Positions 26,936 through 34,569 of a DNA stretch of 64,000 nucleotides are shown in pieces. Both the position numbers and the translations under genes were made by a program. The stretch is from Ruminococcus flavefaciens AE3010 (GTDB taxonomy: Bacteria; Bacillota; Clostridia; Oscillospirales; Ruminococcaceae), in contig NZ_JAGT01000001.1 of assembly GCF_000526795.1 (NCBI RefSeq), positions 581,001-645,000 of the forward strand, given 5' to 3'. Position 1 is the stretch's first letter. Every line of letters begins with the position of its first letter. A model generated the notes under the pieces. The model was not told the DNA's origin. It worked only from the letters and a program-made list of their open reading frames with translations, and searched no databases.

Positions 26936-26964
26936 ATAAAAAAGCTCCCTGTTACGGGAGCTTT
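26936..26964 (-). terminator. Terminator of the aquaporin gene
   Basis: AAAGCTCCC / GGGAGCTTT, 9-bp stem, followed on the minus strand by a T-run. Confidence 0.85.
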
Positions 26965-26970
26965 CTGAAA

Positions 26971-27756
26971 TTACTTTTTCTTTTTCTTGCTGCTATTGTG
27001 ATTATTTGTCTTTGCAGGAGCGTTATTCTTAACAGGAGAAGCTTTTTCTACAGGTGCAGGAGCCACTTTAGCAGCTGGCTCAAGACATTTATAAACTACT
27101 GCAGCGATAACCGCACCAACAAATGGACCTACGATAAATACCCAAAGATCACTGATAGCATCTCCACCTGCTAAAAGTGCAGGACCGAGGCTTCTTGCAG
27201 GATTTACAGATGTACCTGTAAGACCTATTCCGAAAATATGAACAAGTGTAAGTGTAAGACCGATTATGAGTCCGCCGAATGAACCGTGCTTAGCATTCTT
27301 TGATGTAACTCCGAGAATAGTAAGTACAAATATAAATGTAAGGATTATCTCTACGATCACACCTGCGCCTGCATTACCATTTACACCTGCGAGACCATTA
27401 GCACCGTATCCTCCTGTCATATCTGTAACATCACCAAGATCAAAGATGAGTTTTAATGTACCTGCTCCCGCGATCGCGCCAAGGCACTGTGAAACGACAT
27501 AGCCTACAAAATCAGTAAATGTCATTCCTCCGCTCAAAAGAACTCCAAGCGATACTGCAGGATTGATATGACATCCAGAAATATTGCCTACACAATAAGC
27601 CATACCGACAATAACAAGTCCGAATGCGAGAGCAGTAAGTATATATCCCCCGCCGTTCTTTGCGTCACAGCCTACCAGCATTGCCGTACCGCAGCCAAGA
27701 AGAACAAGCACGAATGTACCTATTACTTCTGCTACATATTTTTTGATTGATTCCAT
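26971..27756 (-). CDS. Aquaporin / glycerol facilitator (MIP family)
   Basis: This is a six-helix channel with both half-helix motifs: GCHINPAVSLG and GTSVNPARSLGP. The two NPA boxes are intact. After the sixth helix there is a hydrophilic Ala/Pro/Lys/Asn tail ending in five Lys. The sequence does not decide between water and glycerol selectivity. GGAGG lies 8 bases before ATG 27756. Confidence 0.93.
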   Translation of the reverse strand: MESIKKYVAEVIGTFVLVLLGCGTAMLVGCDAKNGGGYILTALAFGLVIVGMAYCVGNISGCHINPAVSLGVLLSGGMTFTDFVGYVVSQCLGAIAGAGTLKLIFDLGDVTDMTGGYGANGLAGVNGNAGAGVIVEIILTFIFVLTILGVTSKNAKHGSFGGLIIGLTLTLVHIFGIGLTGTSVNPARSLGPALLAGGDAISDLWVFIVGPFVGAVIAAVVYKCLEPAAKVAPAPVEKASPVKNNAPAKTNNHNSSKKKKK

Positions 27757-27779
27757 ATAATTGCCTCCTTAACATATAA

Positions 27780-27803
27780 AATTATTTCGGATATACCGAT
27801 AAT
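27780..27803. repeat. Inverted repeat in the aquaporin leader
   Basis: Near-palindrome with TCGG / CCGA cores around ATATA and flanking ATTAT / TAAT arms, just downstream of the -10. It could be a regulator site or a leader stem. Confidence 0.4.
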
Positions 27804-27806
27804 TTA

Positions 27807-27836
27807 ATTATATCATCATTTATACATTTATGTCAA
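27807..27836 (-). promoter_or_regulatory. Promoter of the aquaporin gene
   Basis: On the minus strand TTGACA (27836-27831), 18-bp spacer, TATAAT (27812-27807). Confidence 0.82.
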
Positions 27837-27891
27837 TATTTTCTAATAAAAAATACAGATAATTATTTATGCTCAATATTATGCAAATTGT

Positions 27892-27927
27892 AAAACACCC
27901 CACCCGCTTTACGGGTGGGGGTGTTTT
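27892..27927 (-). terminator. Terminator of nrdD-nrdG
   Basis: A GC-rich stem of about 15 bp (AAAACACCCCACCCG with its complement, one bulged G) touches the nrdG stop and is followed by a T-containing tract on the minus strand. Confidence 0.85.
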
Positions 27928-28426
27928 ATGGTTCTTTTTCGATAACTTTTCCGTTTTTAAGGCTTTCCTGACAGTCGATATATCTCTGGTTGGAGCTTCC
28001 GCGGAATTTTATTTCCCAATCCTTTTGTTCAAGGATAAACGGTCCATCTATGAGATAATCGGTCACAGCAAGCAAGTCTCCCCAATGATTCTGATCGCGC
28101 TCTTCAAAAAGCTTTTCAAACGTATAGCCCGTATATGTTATTATATCAAGTCCCAGCTTTTTTATCTCTCTGCCTAAATCAGCCAGAGCTTCTGCCTGAC
28201 AAAAGGGCTCTCCCCCGCTGAATGTTACTCCGTCAAGCAATGGGTTCCCTTTTATCTTTTCAAGAAGCTTTTCTGTTGTAGTAACAGTTCCGCCCTCAAA
28301 ATCATGAGTCTGTGGATTATGGCAGCCCTTGCAGTTATGCGGGCAGCCCTGAACAAATACAGTAAATCTTATTCCAGGACCGTCAACTATTGAGTCGTTG
28401 ACGGTTCCTGCAATTCTGAGTTCCAT
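27926..28426 (-). CDS. nrdG: Anaerobic ribonucleotide reductase activating protein
   Basis: This is a radical SAM activase that installs the glycyl radical on NrdD. The CxxxCxxC motif is in VQGCPHNCKGCHNPQTHDF (near 30-38) and the SAM-binding TFSGGEPFCQ follows. The 166 residues are typical. It lies 9 bases downstream of nrdD on the same strand. Confidence 0.96.
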   Translation of the reverse strand: MELRIAGTVNDSIVDGPGIRFTVFVQGCPHNCKGCHNPQTHDFEGGTVTTTEKLLEKIKGNPLLDGVTFSGGEPFCQAEALADLGREIKKLGLDIITYTGYTFEKLFEERDQNHWGDLLAVTDYLIDGPFILEQKDWEIKFRGSSNQRYIDCQESLKNGKVIEKEP

Positions 28427-28435
28427 TATATCACC

Positions 28436-30754
28436 TTATACATTATGCTTAACTCGGTCATGCTCTTCTGCACGCTTTCCGTTGTTAAAACGATCCAGTG
28501 TACCAACAAGATAGCCTGTGATTCGTCGTATCCTGTCAAACGCAACATTGTCGGAATGCTCTTTTCGTCCGCAGCAGGGACAGGTCTCACCGATGATGCC
28601 TGTGTATCCGCAGCAAGGGTCACGATCAACAGGGTGGTTGATAGCGCCATAGCCTATTCCCGACTCCTTCATGCAGCGAACGATCTTTTCAAATGCGCTG
28701 AGGTTCTCAAGGGGATCGCCGTCGAGCTCGATATAGCTTATATGACCTGCGTTAGTAAGCTCGTGGTAAGGAGCCTCTATCTTTATCTTCTCAAATGCAC
28801 TGATAGGATAGTAAACAGGTACATGGAATGAGTTTGTATAATAGTCACGGTCTGTAACACCTTCGATTATACCGTACTTCTTGGCATCCATACGTACAAA
28901 ACGACCTGAAAGACCTTCCGCAGGAGTTGCAAGAAGTGAGAAGTTAAGACCTGTTCTCTTTGATTCCTCGTCAAGACGCTTTCTCATTGAAGAAATGATC
29001 TCGAGACCGAGCTCACGAGCCTCTTCGCTCTCACCGTGATGAGCTCCGATAAGAGCCTTTAAGGTTTCAGCAAGTCCGATAAAGCCAACAGATAGCGTAC
29101 CGTGTTTAAGTACTTCACCTACTGTATCATCAGGACCCAGCTTGTCGGAATCGATCCATATCCCCTGTCCCATAAGGAACGGATAGTTTCTTACTCTCTT
29201 CTGAGACTGAATATTGAAGCGGTGCATGAGCTGGTCGATAACGAGCTCCATTTTTTCCTCGAGCATTTCAAAGAACAGACCAACGTTATGGTCGGCCTTG
29301 ATAGCAAGACGAGGAAGATTTATAGATGTAAAGCTGAGGTTGCCTCTGCCTGTAACGATCTCTCTTGAAGGATCGTAGTTGTTTCCGATTACTCTTGTAC
29401 GGCAGCCCATGTATGCTATCTCAGTATCAGGATTGCCCTCCTTGTAATACTGGAGATTGTACGGTGCATCGATAAACGAGAAATTCGGGAAAAGTCGCTT
29501 TGCAGAAACTCTGCAGGCAAGCTTGAACAGATCATAGTTAGGATCATCAGGATTGTAGTTGATGCCCTCTTTGATCTTGAATATGTGTATCGGGAAGATA
29601 GGAGTCTCGCCGTTGCCGAGACCTGCTTCCTGAGCAAGAAGGACGTTCTTTATTACCATTCTTCCCTCAGGAGTTGTATCTGTACCGTAATTTATAGAGC
29701 TGAAAGGTGTCTGAGCGCCTGCACGGCTGTTCATGGTATTAAGGTTGTGGATAAGCGCCTCCATAGCCTGATAAGTAGCTCTGTCGGTCTCTTTTTCAGC
29801 GTTTCTTGTAGCGAAAGCCTGAATTTTCTCCGCAGTTTCCTTATCTGTATACTTCAGCAGAAGCTCCAGTTCCTTTTCCTTATAGCCGTTATCATTGGCA
29901 AGTGTTGGTTTAAGTCCGAAGTTTTCTGACATCTCTTTCTTTATTTCATCTATTGCTTCAAACTCGTTCTCAACTCCGCCTATAAGCGACAGAGCTCTTG
30001 CAACATTCTGTGTATATCTTGACGCATATGTTTTCTTTACGCCGTCAGCCATTGCATAATCAAAAGTAGGGATACTCTGTCCGCCATGCTGATCGTTCTG
30101 GTTGGACTGGATAGCGATACAGGCAAGAGCAGAATAGCTTGCAATATCGTTTGGCTCTCTGAGGAAGCCGTGTCCTGTGGAAAAGCCGTTAGTGAAAAGC
30201 TTTTTAAGATCGATCTGTGTACATGTGGTAGTCAGAGTATAGAAATCGAGGTCGTGTATATGGATATCGCCCTCGCGGTGAGCCTTTGCGTGTGCAGGCT
30301 CAAGGACATACATTTCATAGTATTCCTTTGCGGATACAGAACCGTATTTGAGCATGGTGCCCATAGCTGTATCGCCATCTATATTAGCGTTCTCACGCTT
30401 TATATCACTGTCTTTTGCAGGACTGAAAGTCAGCTCGTTAAGTACGCACATCAGATTGGTCTTCATCTCACGTGAGCGTGTACGCTCGTAACGATAGAGA
30501 ATATATGCCTTTGCTGTTTTAGCGTGACCTTTTTCGATAAGAACTTTCTCGACGAGGTCCTGGATCTCTTCAACAGTTGGAGTTTTTCCCGGGTATTGTT
30601 CCTCATACAGTCTGCACACCTCGACTGCAACGTCCATTGCAACGTTGAAATCTGTACCTCCGCGAGCTTGTGCAGCCTTAAAGATAGCGTTTGCGATCTT
30701 CTCTATATTAAAAGGAACTTTTCTTCCGTCTCTTTTAATAATATGGATTATCAT
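28436..30754 (-). CDS. nrdD: Anaerobic (class III) ribonucleoside-triphosphate reductase
   Basis: This is the oxygen-sensitive glycyl-radical enzyme making dNTPs. An N-terminal ATP-cone (about 1-95, IKRDGRKVPFNIEKIANAIF) serves allosteric control. The C-terminus has the CCGYTGIIGETCPCCGRKEH zinc site and the radical site RITGYLVG with Gly747. The full length is 772 residues. Regulation is visible: an NrdR-type box lies in the leader, 20 bp before the ATG, and fits an NrdR repressor that itself would carry an ATP-cone elsewhere. Confidence 0.97.
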   Translation of the reverse strand: MIIHIIKRDGRKVPFNIEKIANAIFKAAQARGGTDFNVAMDVAVEVCRLYEEQYPGKTPTVEEIQDLVEKVLIEKGHAKTAKAYILYRYERTRSREMKTNLMCVLNELTFSPAKDSDIKRENANIDGDTAMGTMLKYGSVSAKEYYEMYVLEPAHAKAHREGDIHIHDLDFYTLTTTCTQIDLKKLFTNGFSTGHGFLREPNDIASYSALACIAIQSNQNDQHGGQSIPTFDYAMADGVKKTYASRYTQNVARALSLIGGVENEFEAIDEIKKEMSENFGLKPTLANDNGYKEKELELLLKYTDKETAEKIQAFATRNAEKETDRATYQAMEALIHNLNTMNSRAGAQTPFSSINYGTDTTPEGRMVIKNVLLAQEAGLGNGETPIFPIHIFKIKEGINYNPDDPNYDLFKLACRVSAKRLFPNFSFIDAPYNLQYYKEGNPDTEIAYMGCRTRVIGNNYDPSREIVTGRGNLSFTSINLPRLAIKADHNVGLFFEMLEEKMELVIDQLMHRFNIQSQKRVRNYPFLMGQGIWIDSDKLGPDDTVGEVLKHGTLSVGFIGLAETLKALIGAHHGESEEARELGLEIISSMRKRLDEESKRTGLNFSLLATPAEGLSGRFVRMDAKKYGIIEGVTDRDYYTNSFHVPVYYPISAFEKIKIEAPYHELTNAGHISYIELDGDPLENLSAFEKIVRCMKESGIGYGAINHPVDRDPCCGYTGIIGETCPCCGRKEHSDNVAFDRIRRITGYLVGTLDRFNNGKRAEEHDRVKHNV

Positions 30755-30773
30755 TTCTTTATCATACCTCCAA

Positions 30774-30789
30774 ACACAATATATAGTGT
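30774..30789. promoter_or_regulatory. NrdR box of nrdDG
   Basis: ACACAATATATAGTGT matches the NrdR palindrome consensus (acaCwATATwG-type) at 15-16 positions. It lies just after the predicted promoter, in the 5' leader of nrdD. Confidence 0.8.
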
Positions 30790-30813
30790 CTCTCTTTTCA
30801 ATCGTTCTTTATA

Positions 30814-30842
30814 AGTATATAGCATTATTCAATGAATGTCAA
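30814..30842 (-). promoter_or_regulatory. Promoter of nrdDG
   Basis: On the minus strand TTGACA (30842-30837), 17-bp spacer, TATACT (30819-30814). A degraded NrdR-like half site overlaps the -10. Confidence 0.8.
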
Positions 30843-30966
30843 TGTAGGTTATAGACAATGTAACTGTTGAAAAGGCGGAAGTTTTTAGAATATTCGTGCA
30901 TAAATCATTTATAAAATAGGCTTTTAGCGATATTCCGAGCTTTGAAGCGGTCTACAGACAGTAAAA

Positions 30967-30996
30967 CGCCCAAACACTATATATAGTGTTTGGGCG
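30967..30996. promoter_or_regulatory. 30-bp perfect palindrome containing an NrdR-type core
   Basis: The centre ACACTATATATAGTGT (30974-30989) fits the NrdR consensus exactly and is extended by CGCCCAA / TTGGGCG arms to a 30-bp perfect palindrome. On the minus strand it is followed by TTTTAC, so it can also act as the terminator of the SGNH-like gene ending at 31002. Confidence 0.65.
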
Positions 30997-31001
30997 AAAA
31001 A

Positions 31002-31853
31002 TTATACAATATGACAAAGCACATATTCGGCAATGGTTTTATATGCTTTTTCGGTAAGAGCACCTGTATCAGTGCTTATAAATTCTTTTGAGATATTTCC
31101 GTCAACTCCCTTTAGAGCTGTATTGGTGTCTATGCAGTATACATTGTTTGTGTTTGCAATAGAGAGAAGCTTTGTATTGAATTCGTTTATAACTCCGTTA
31201 TCAATGGCGCCTCCCTCACTCGCGGGCGGAAGCTGCATAATGTATATATCTGCGTCTGTGAGATAGCCTCTTACGTTTTTTACTAACTCGGTATAGCTTG
31301 ATATCATGTCATCTACAGATGATGTTCCGATATCATCTCCAAGCATGATGTAAACAACTTCGGGCTTCTTGATTTGCAGTATCTCATATACGGTTTTAGT
31401 TCCGTATGAAGACTCTAACGTATAAGTGTTGCAGTTCGCCGCACCGAGCTCTCCGCTTCCGATAATATCCGTAAGTCCCGTATACTTTCCCATATCGATA
31501 AGAGTATTGTCTGTTACCAGACAGCAGGAATCAAGATATGAGCTGTCCCTTGGCTGAGACTGAGCTATCGGATTTGTAACGGAAGAGCCGTTCTGCTGAA
31601 CAGTCTGCGCCGAACCGTCTGAACCGCCTGAGCTTTCTCCGTCCGACTCTGCGGGAGGTTTTTCTTCAACAACAACATTTTCAAATTCATCACTGAAAAA
31701 ATTCTCATTGAAGTTTGCCGCAACCATATATAATATGAAACACGCGGCAAACGAGAGCAGAAAAATCGAAATAAGTCCCCAAAAGCTGAACCTGACCTTT
31801 GGTCTGCCGCGTTTCTTGTCAGATATTCTTGTTATGCTTTTCTTTTTAGCCAT
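31002..31853 (-). CDS. Membrane-anchored SGNH/GDSL-like protein, degenerate active site
   Basis: A basic N-terminus is followed by one membrane helix (about 23-46), a Ser/Gly/Gln-rich spacer and a C-terminal SGNH-like domain (about 105-283). Block III-like GDD and flanking secondary structure are recognisable, but the usual catalytic GDS is replaced by VTDNTLIDMG and the C-terminal DxxH is not seen (STDTGALTEKAY instead). It could be a non-catalytic relative or a distinct esterase. It is monocistronic and extracytoplasmic by prediction. Confidence 0.6.
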   Translation of the reverse strand: MAKKKSITRISDKKRGRPKVRFSFWGLISIFLLSFAACFILYMVAANFNENFFSDEFENVVVEEKPPAESDGESSGGSDGSAQTVQQNGSSVTNPIAQSQPRDSSYLDSCCLVTDNTLIDMGKYTGLTDIIGSGELGAANCNTYTLESSYGTKTVYEILQIKKPEVVYIMLGDDIGTSSVDDMISSYTELVKNVRGYLTDADIYIMQLPPASEGGAIDNGVINEFNTKLLSIANTNNVYCIDTNTALKGVDGNISKEFISTDTGALTEKAYKTIAEYVLCHIV

Positions 31854-31931
31854 ATATACTCCTGAAATAATTAAGCGCCGGCTTTTTCAAGGCACACTGC
31901 GCTATGATTTGCCGTTACGGCAGTTACATAT

Positions 31932-31960
31932 ATTATACCTCTTTTTATTATTCTTTGCAA
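31932..31960 (-). promoter_or_regulatory. Promoter of the SGNH-like gene
   Basis: On the minus strand TTGCAA (31960-31955), 17-bp spacer, TATAAT (31937-31932). A short GCCG/CGGC hairpin lies in the leader. Confidence 0.75.
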
Positions 31961-31998
31961 TACTTTTAGGAAGTTTTATTTTATTTTTGCTTATCGTC

Positions 31999-32027
31999 TT
32001 GAATTATTCACGAAAAAGGACTATAAT
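31999..32027 (+). promoter_or_regulatory. Promoter of zinc-ribbon gene and pyrE
   Basis: TTGAAT (31999-32004), 17-bp spacer, TATAAT (32022-32027). The leader to the first ATG is about 26 nt. Confidence 0.78.
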
Positions 32028-32059
32028 GGTATTATAATGTTTTAAGGAGGGATGATCTA

Positions 32060-32411
32060 ATGATCCATTGCGGCAAACCAATGATAAAGGGCTTTTTTTA
32101 AAATTGAAAAGCGCGGTATCCCAACAAGAGGAGCTTCTCTCGAGTATCCTGTCTCTACGTTCTACGAAGGAGACAACAAGTTATGTGAAGTCCCTGTGGA
32201 TACTACTCTCGGATATTACTGCTCGGAATGTGGTATGCTTATCGGAGTTTTCCCCGTTACTCACCCTACAGGCTTTGCGGGCAAGTATAATCAGGACATC
32301 GATGATAACATTGATATCCTACCTAAAAAGGTCTGTGTGGAATGCGGTGCAGAGATTGATCTTGATTACCCTCGCTGTCCATTTTGCGGTCATATCTATG
32401 AGGCAATATAG
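32060..32411 (+). pseudogene. Zinc-ribbon protein with a +1 frame break at a T7 run
   Basis: AAGGAGG (32044-32050) leads to ATG 32060. The frame reads MIHCGKPMIKGFF and then TAA at 32099-32101. Skipping one T of the seven-T run at 32093-32099 joins it to a frame open from 32100 to 32411, giving about 116 residues: KIEKRGIPTRG..., YYCSECGMLIG, and a C-terminal CVECGAEIDLDYPRCPFCGH. Four zinc-ribbon CxxC pairs are spread through both halves. Promoter and ribosome site are intact, so this may be a homopolymer sequencing error, a recent mutation, or a programmed +1 shift of the prfB kind (UUU U then UAA). A shorter product from GTG 32196 is possible but lacks a good ribosome site. Confidence 0.65.
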
Positions 32412-32452
32412 CAGCATAAAACGATAATTAATTTAATACGGAGGTATACATA

Positions 32453-33106
32453 ATGAATTACAAGGAAAGCTTTATAAAATTCATGGTGGACTGCGGTGTG
32501 CTTACATTCGGCGAGTTCACGCTGAAAAGCGGAAGAAAGGCTCCTTACTTCATCAACTGCGGAAACTATAAAACAGGCGCTCAGCTTGCAAAACTTGGTG
32601 AATACTATGCCGAGTGCATCAAAGCAAATGATATCCCTGTAGATACCCTTTTCGGACCTGCATATAAGGGTATCCCGCTGGCTGTATCTGCTGTTGTTGC
32701 TCTGAGCAATAAGTTCGGCCTCGACGTTTCCTACTGCTTCGACAGAAAAGAAGCAAAGGACCACGGCGAAGGCGGTATGTTCGTAGGAAAGGCTCTCGAA
32801 GATAACGAAAGAGTTGTCATCATCGACGATGTTATGACTTCTGGAAAGGCTCTCCGCGAGTCTATGCCAAAGCTTATGACTGCTGCTGATGTTAATGTAA
32901 CAGGTATGGTCATCACTGTTGACCGTATGGAAAAAGGCACAGGTGAGCTTTCTGCTGTTCAGGAAGTCAAGAGAGACTTCGGCGTTATCGTCTACCCTAT
33001 CGTTACTATGGAGGATATCATCGAGGCCATTAAGAACGATATCGTTCCGGGCAAGGAATACCTTGATAAGATGCTCGAATACAGAGAAAAGTACGGTGTA
33101 AAATAA
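32453..33106 (+). CDS. pyrE: Orotate phosphoribosyltransferase
   Basis: This enzyme makes orotidine monophosphate from orotate and PRPP. The PRPP signature VVIIDDVMTSGKAL is present, with TLFGPAYKGIPL and CFDRKEAKDHGEGG upstream of it. The length is 217 residues. GGAGG lies 9 bases before ATG 32453. It follows the zinc-ribbon gene by 41 bases without a terminator. Confidence 0.95.
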   Translation: MNYKESFIKFMVDCGVLTFGEFTLKSGRKAPYFINCGNYKTGAQLAKLGEYYAECIKANDIPVDTLFGPAYKGIPLAVSAVVALSNKFGLDVSYCFDRKEAKDHGEGGMFVGKALEDNERVVIIDDVMTSGKALRESMPKLMTAADVNVTGMVITVDRMEKGTGELSAVQEVKRDFGVIVYPIVTMEDIIEAIKNDIVPGKEYLDKMLEYREKYGVK

Positions 33107-33112
33107 TAAAAA

Positions 33113-33142
33113 AGAGCCTGTGACAAAATCTCAGGCTTTCTT
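33113..33142 (+). terminator. Terminator of pyrE
   Basis: AGCCTG / CAGGCT stem with an imperfect inner part, followed by TTCTTTTTC. The 33143-33256 stretch after it holds nothing recognisable apart from AT-rich sequence. Confidence 0.65.
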
Positions 33143-33256
33143 TTTCAGGAAGGCTCAGGGAGCATAAAAGGCATTTTCCATATCTTATTTATATTTTCTT
33201 TTTTCTATAAAAAGGAGTAAGAAAATAAGGATTATCCTCCCTATCGTCTCTGATAA

Positions 33257-33287
33257 AAAGAGCACTTCCGATATGGAAGTGCTCTTT
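33257..33287. terminator. Bidirectional terminator at the carrier gene 3' end
   Basis: AAAGAGCACTTCC / GGAAGTGCTCTTT, 13-bp perfect stem with a 5-base loop, ending two bases before the carrier's stop codon. Confidence 0.88.
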
Positions 33288-33289
33288 AT

Positions 33290-34501
33290 TTACTTGAATA
33301 AGATTATCAGGAACTGCGATACCAGTACAACTGAAATTAAAGCTACGGGGTATGTAGCAGCATATGCGGAAGCAACGTTTTCTGTACCTGCTGTACTGAT
33401 AAGAGTACCGAGGGCAGGGGTAGATGTCATACCGCCTGTGATAGATCCGAGGTTATTGAGAAGGCTCAGCTTCAGAACGTACTTAGCAAACAGATATCCG
33501 ATTATCATAGGTACGATAGTCATTATCATACCGTACACAAAGTATACTGCATCAAAATACTGTACGAACTTTGCTCCGCCCGATACTCCTGCGCCGATAA
33601 GGAAGAACATGAGTCCAAGCTCACGGAATACCTTGAGGGTAGAATCCTTAGGCATTATGGAGAACTTGCCGATGCGTCCGAAATGTCCGAATATAAGGGA
33701 TACAAGCAGACATCCGCCTGTTGTTGAAAGTGAGAAGTTCCCGAATTTGAATGAACCAATGATTATGCCGAAAAATGCAGCAAGTGCAAATGGCATTATG
33801 CCGAAGCTGTCCATCTCGATGAGCTTGAACATCTTCTTTTCCCTTGTTTCTTTTTTAGCTGTAGGTGCAAGCAGTTCCCTTTCCTTTGCCATATCAGCCT
33901 TTGTGAGCTTGGGGATGATCTGTACAAACAGAACAACGCCAATAACTCCGAAGATATATGCGATCGCATAGCCAACGGAAACGATACTCTGAAGATGATC
34001 ACTTCCGACAGCGTCCTTGGCAGCCGAGAATCCGGGAGTACTTGTAAGAGCACCTGAAAGTATACCTGTCAGCATTGCGGTAAACTCTTCGCTGTCAAGG
34101 TCAGTGAAGTTTCTGCCTACCATGATGCAGCCTGCGCAGGAAAGTCCTCCGCTCAGGATAATGATTATTGCAAGAATAACATAGGACTTGAAGTTTTTCT
34201 TGAAGTTGCCGAAGAAATTAGGGCCTGCAATAAAGCCGACTGCCGTAACGAACAGGATAAGTCCGAGATTATCAACTATTTTCAGAGCATTTCCAACGAA
34301 GTCGGTATTTATCTCAGCCGAAAGGTATTTATAAAAAATGCAGCCGTAGATAAGTGCGACGATGAAAACGCCTGCTGTACCCAGAGAAATGCCTTTTATA
34401 GTTATTCTTCCGAGGATATAGCCAAGTGCTGCAATAGTAATGACCGACAGCATAAGGAAGGAAACGCCGTGAATCGACAGAATTCCATTAAAAAAATCCA
34501 T
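33290..34501 (-). CDS. AspT/YidE-type carrier (AAEx family), probable C4-dicarboxylate or aspartate carrier
   Basis: This 403-residue membrane protein has two homologous five-helix halves, each with the family loop: GALTSTPGFSAAKDA (about 150) and GGMTSTPALGTL (about 367). A cytoplasmic loop of about 40 residues separates the halves, but the TrkA-C domains found in AspT and YidE are missing. Known members include aspartate:alanine antiporter AspT and the succinate exporter SucE of Corynebacterium. It follows frdA by 68 bases on the same strand, so succinate export or aspartate/fumarate exchange is a reasonable inference. Confidence 0.8.
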   Translation of the reverse strand: MDFFNGILSIHGVSFLMLSVITIAALGYILGRITIKGISLGTAGVFIVALIYGCIFYKYLSAEINTDFVGNALKIVDNLGLILFVTAVGFIAGPNFFGNFKKNFKSYVILAIIIILSGGLSCAGCIMVGRNFTDLDSEEFTAMLTGILSGALTSTPGFSAAKDAVGSDHLQSIVSVGYAIAYIFGVIGVVLFVQIIPKLTKADMAKERELLAPTAKKETREKKMFKLIEMDSFGIMPFALAAFFGIIIGSFKFGNFSLSTTGGCLLVSLIFGHFGRIGKFSIMPKDSTLKVFRELGLMFFLIGAGVSGGAKFVQYFDAVYFVYGMIMTIVPMIIGYLFAKYVLKLSLLNNLGSITGGMTSTPALGTLISTAGTENVASAYAATYPVALISVVLVSQFLIILFK

Positions 34502-34538
34502 TTATATCACTTAACTTTCTTTTATATTATACGTATTT

Positions 34539-34564
34539 ATGGGACGCTTTTTACAGCGTCCCAT
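34539..34564. terminator. Hairpin between frdA and the carrier gene
   Basis: ATGGGACGCT / AGCGTCCCAT, 10-bp perfect stem, 6-base loop. No T-run follows on the minus strand, so it may protect the frd transcript end or lower readthrough into the carrier gene. Confidence 0.5.
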
Positions 34565-34569
34565 TAAAA

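Noticed and set aside
28445..30850. Several 70-130-residue plus-strand ORFs inside nrdD and nrdG
   Set aside because: All are antisense shadows of a strongly conserved gene pair, with no ribosome sites.
32068..32427. 119-residue plus-strand ORF across the zinc-ribbon gene
   Set aside because: It has no domain or ribosome site, while the overlapping frame encodes clear CxxC zinc-ribbon motifs.
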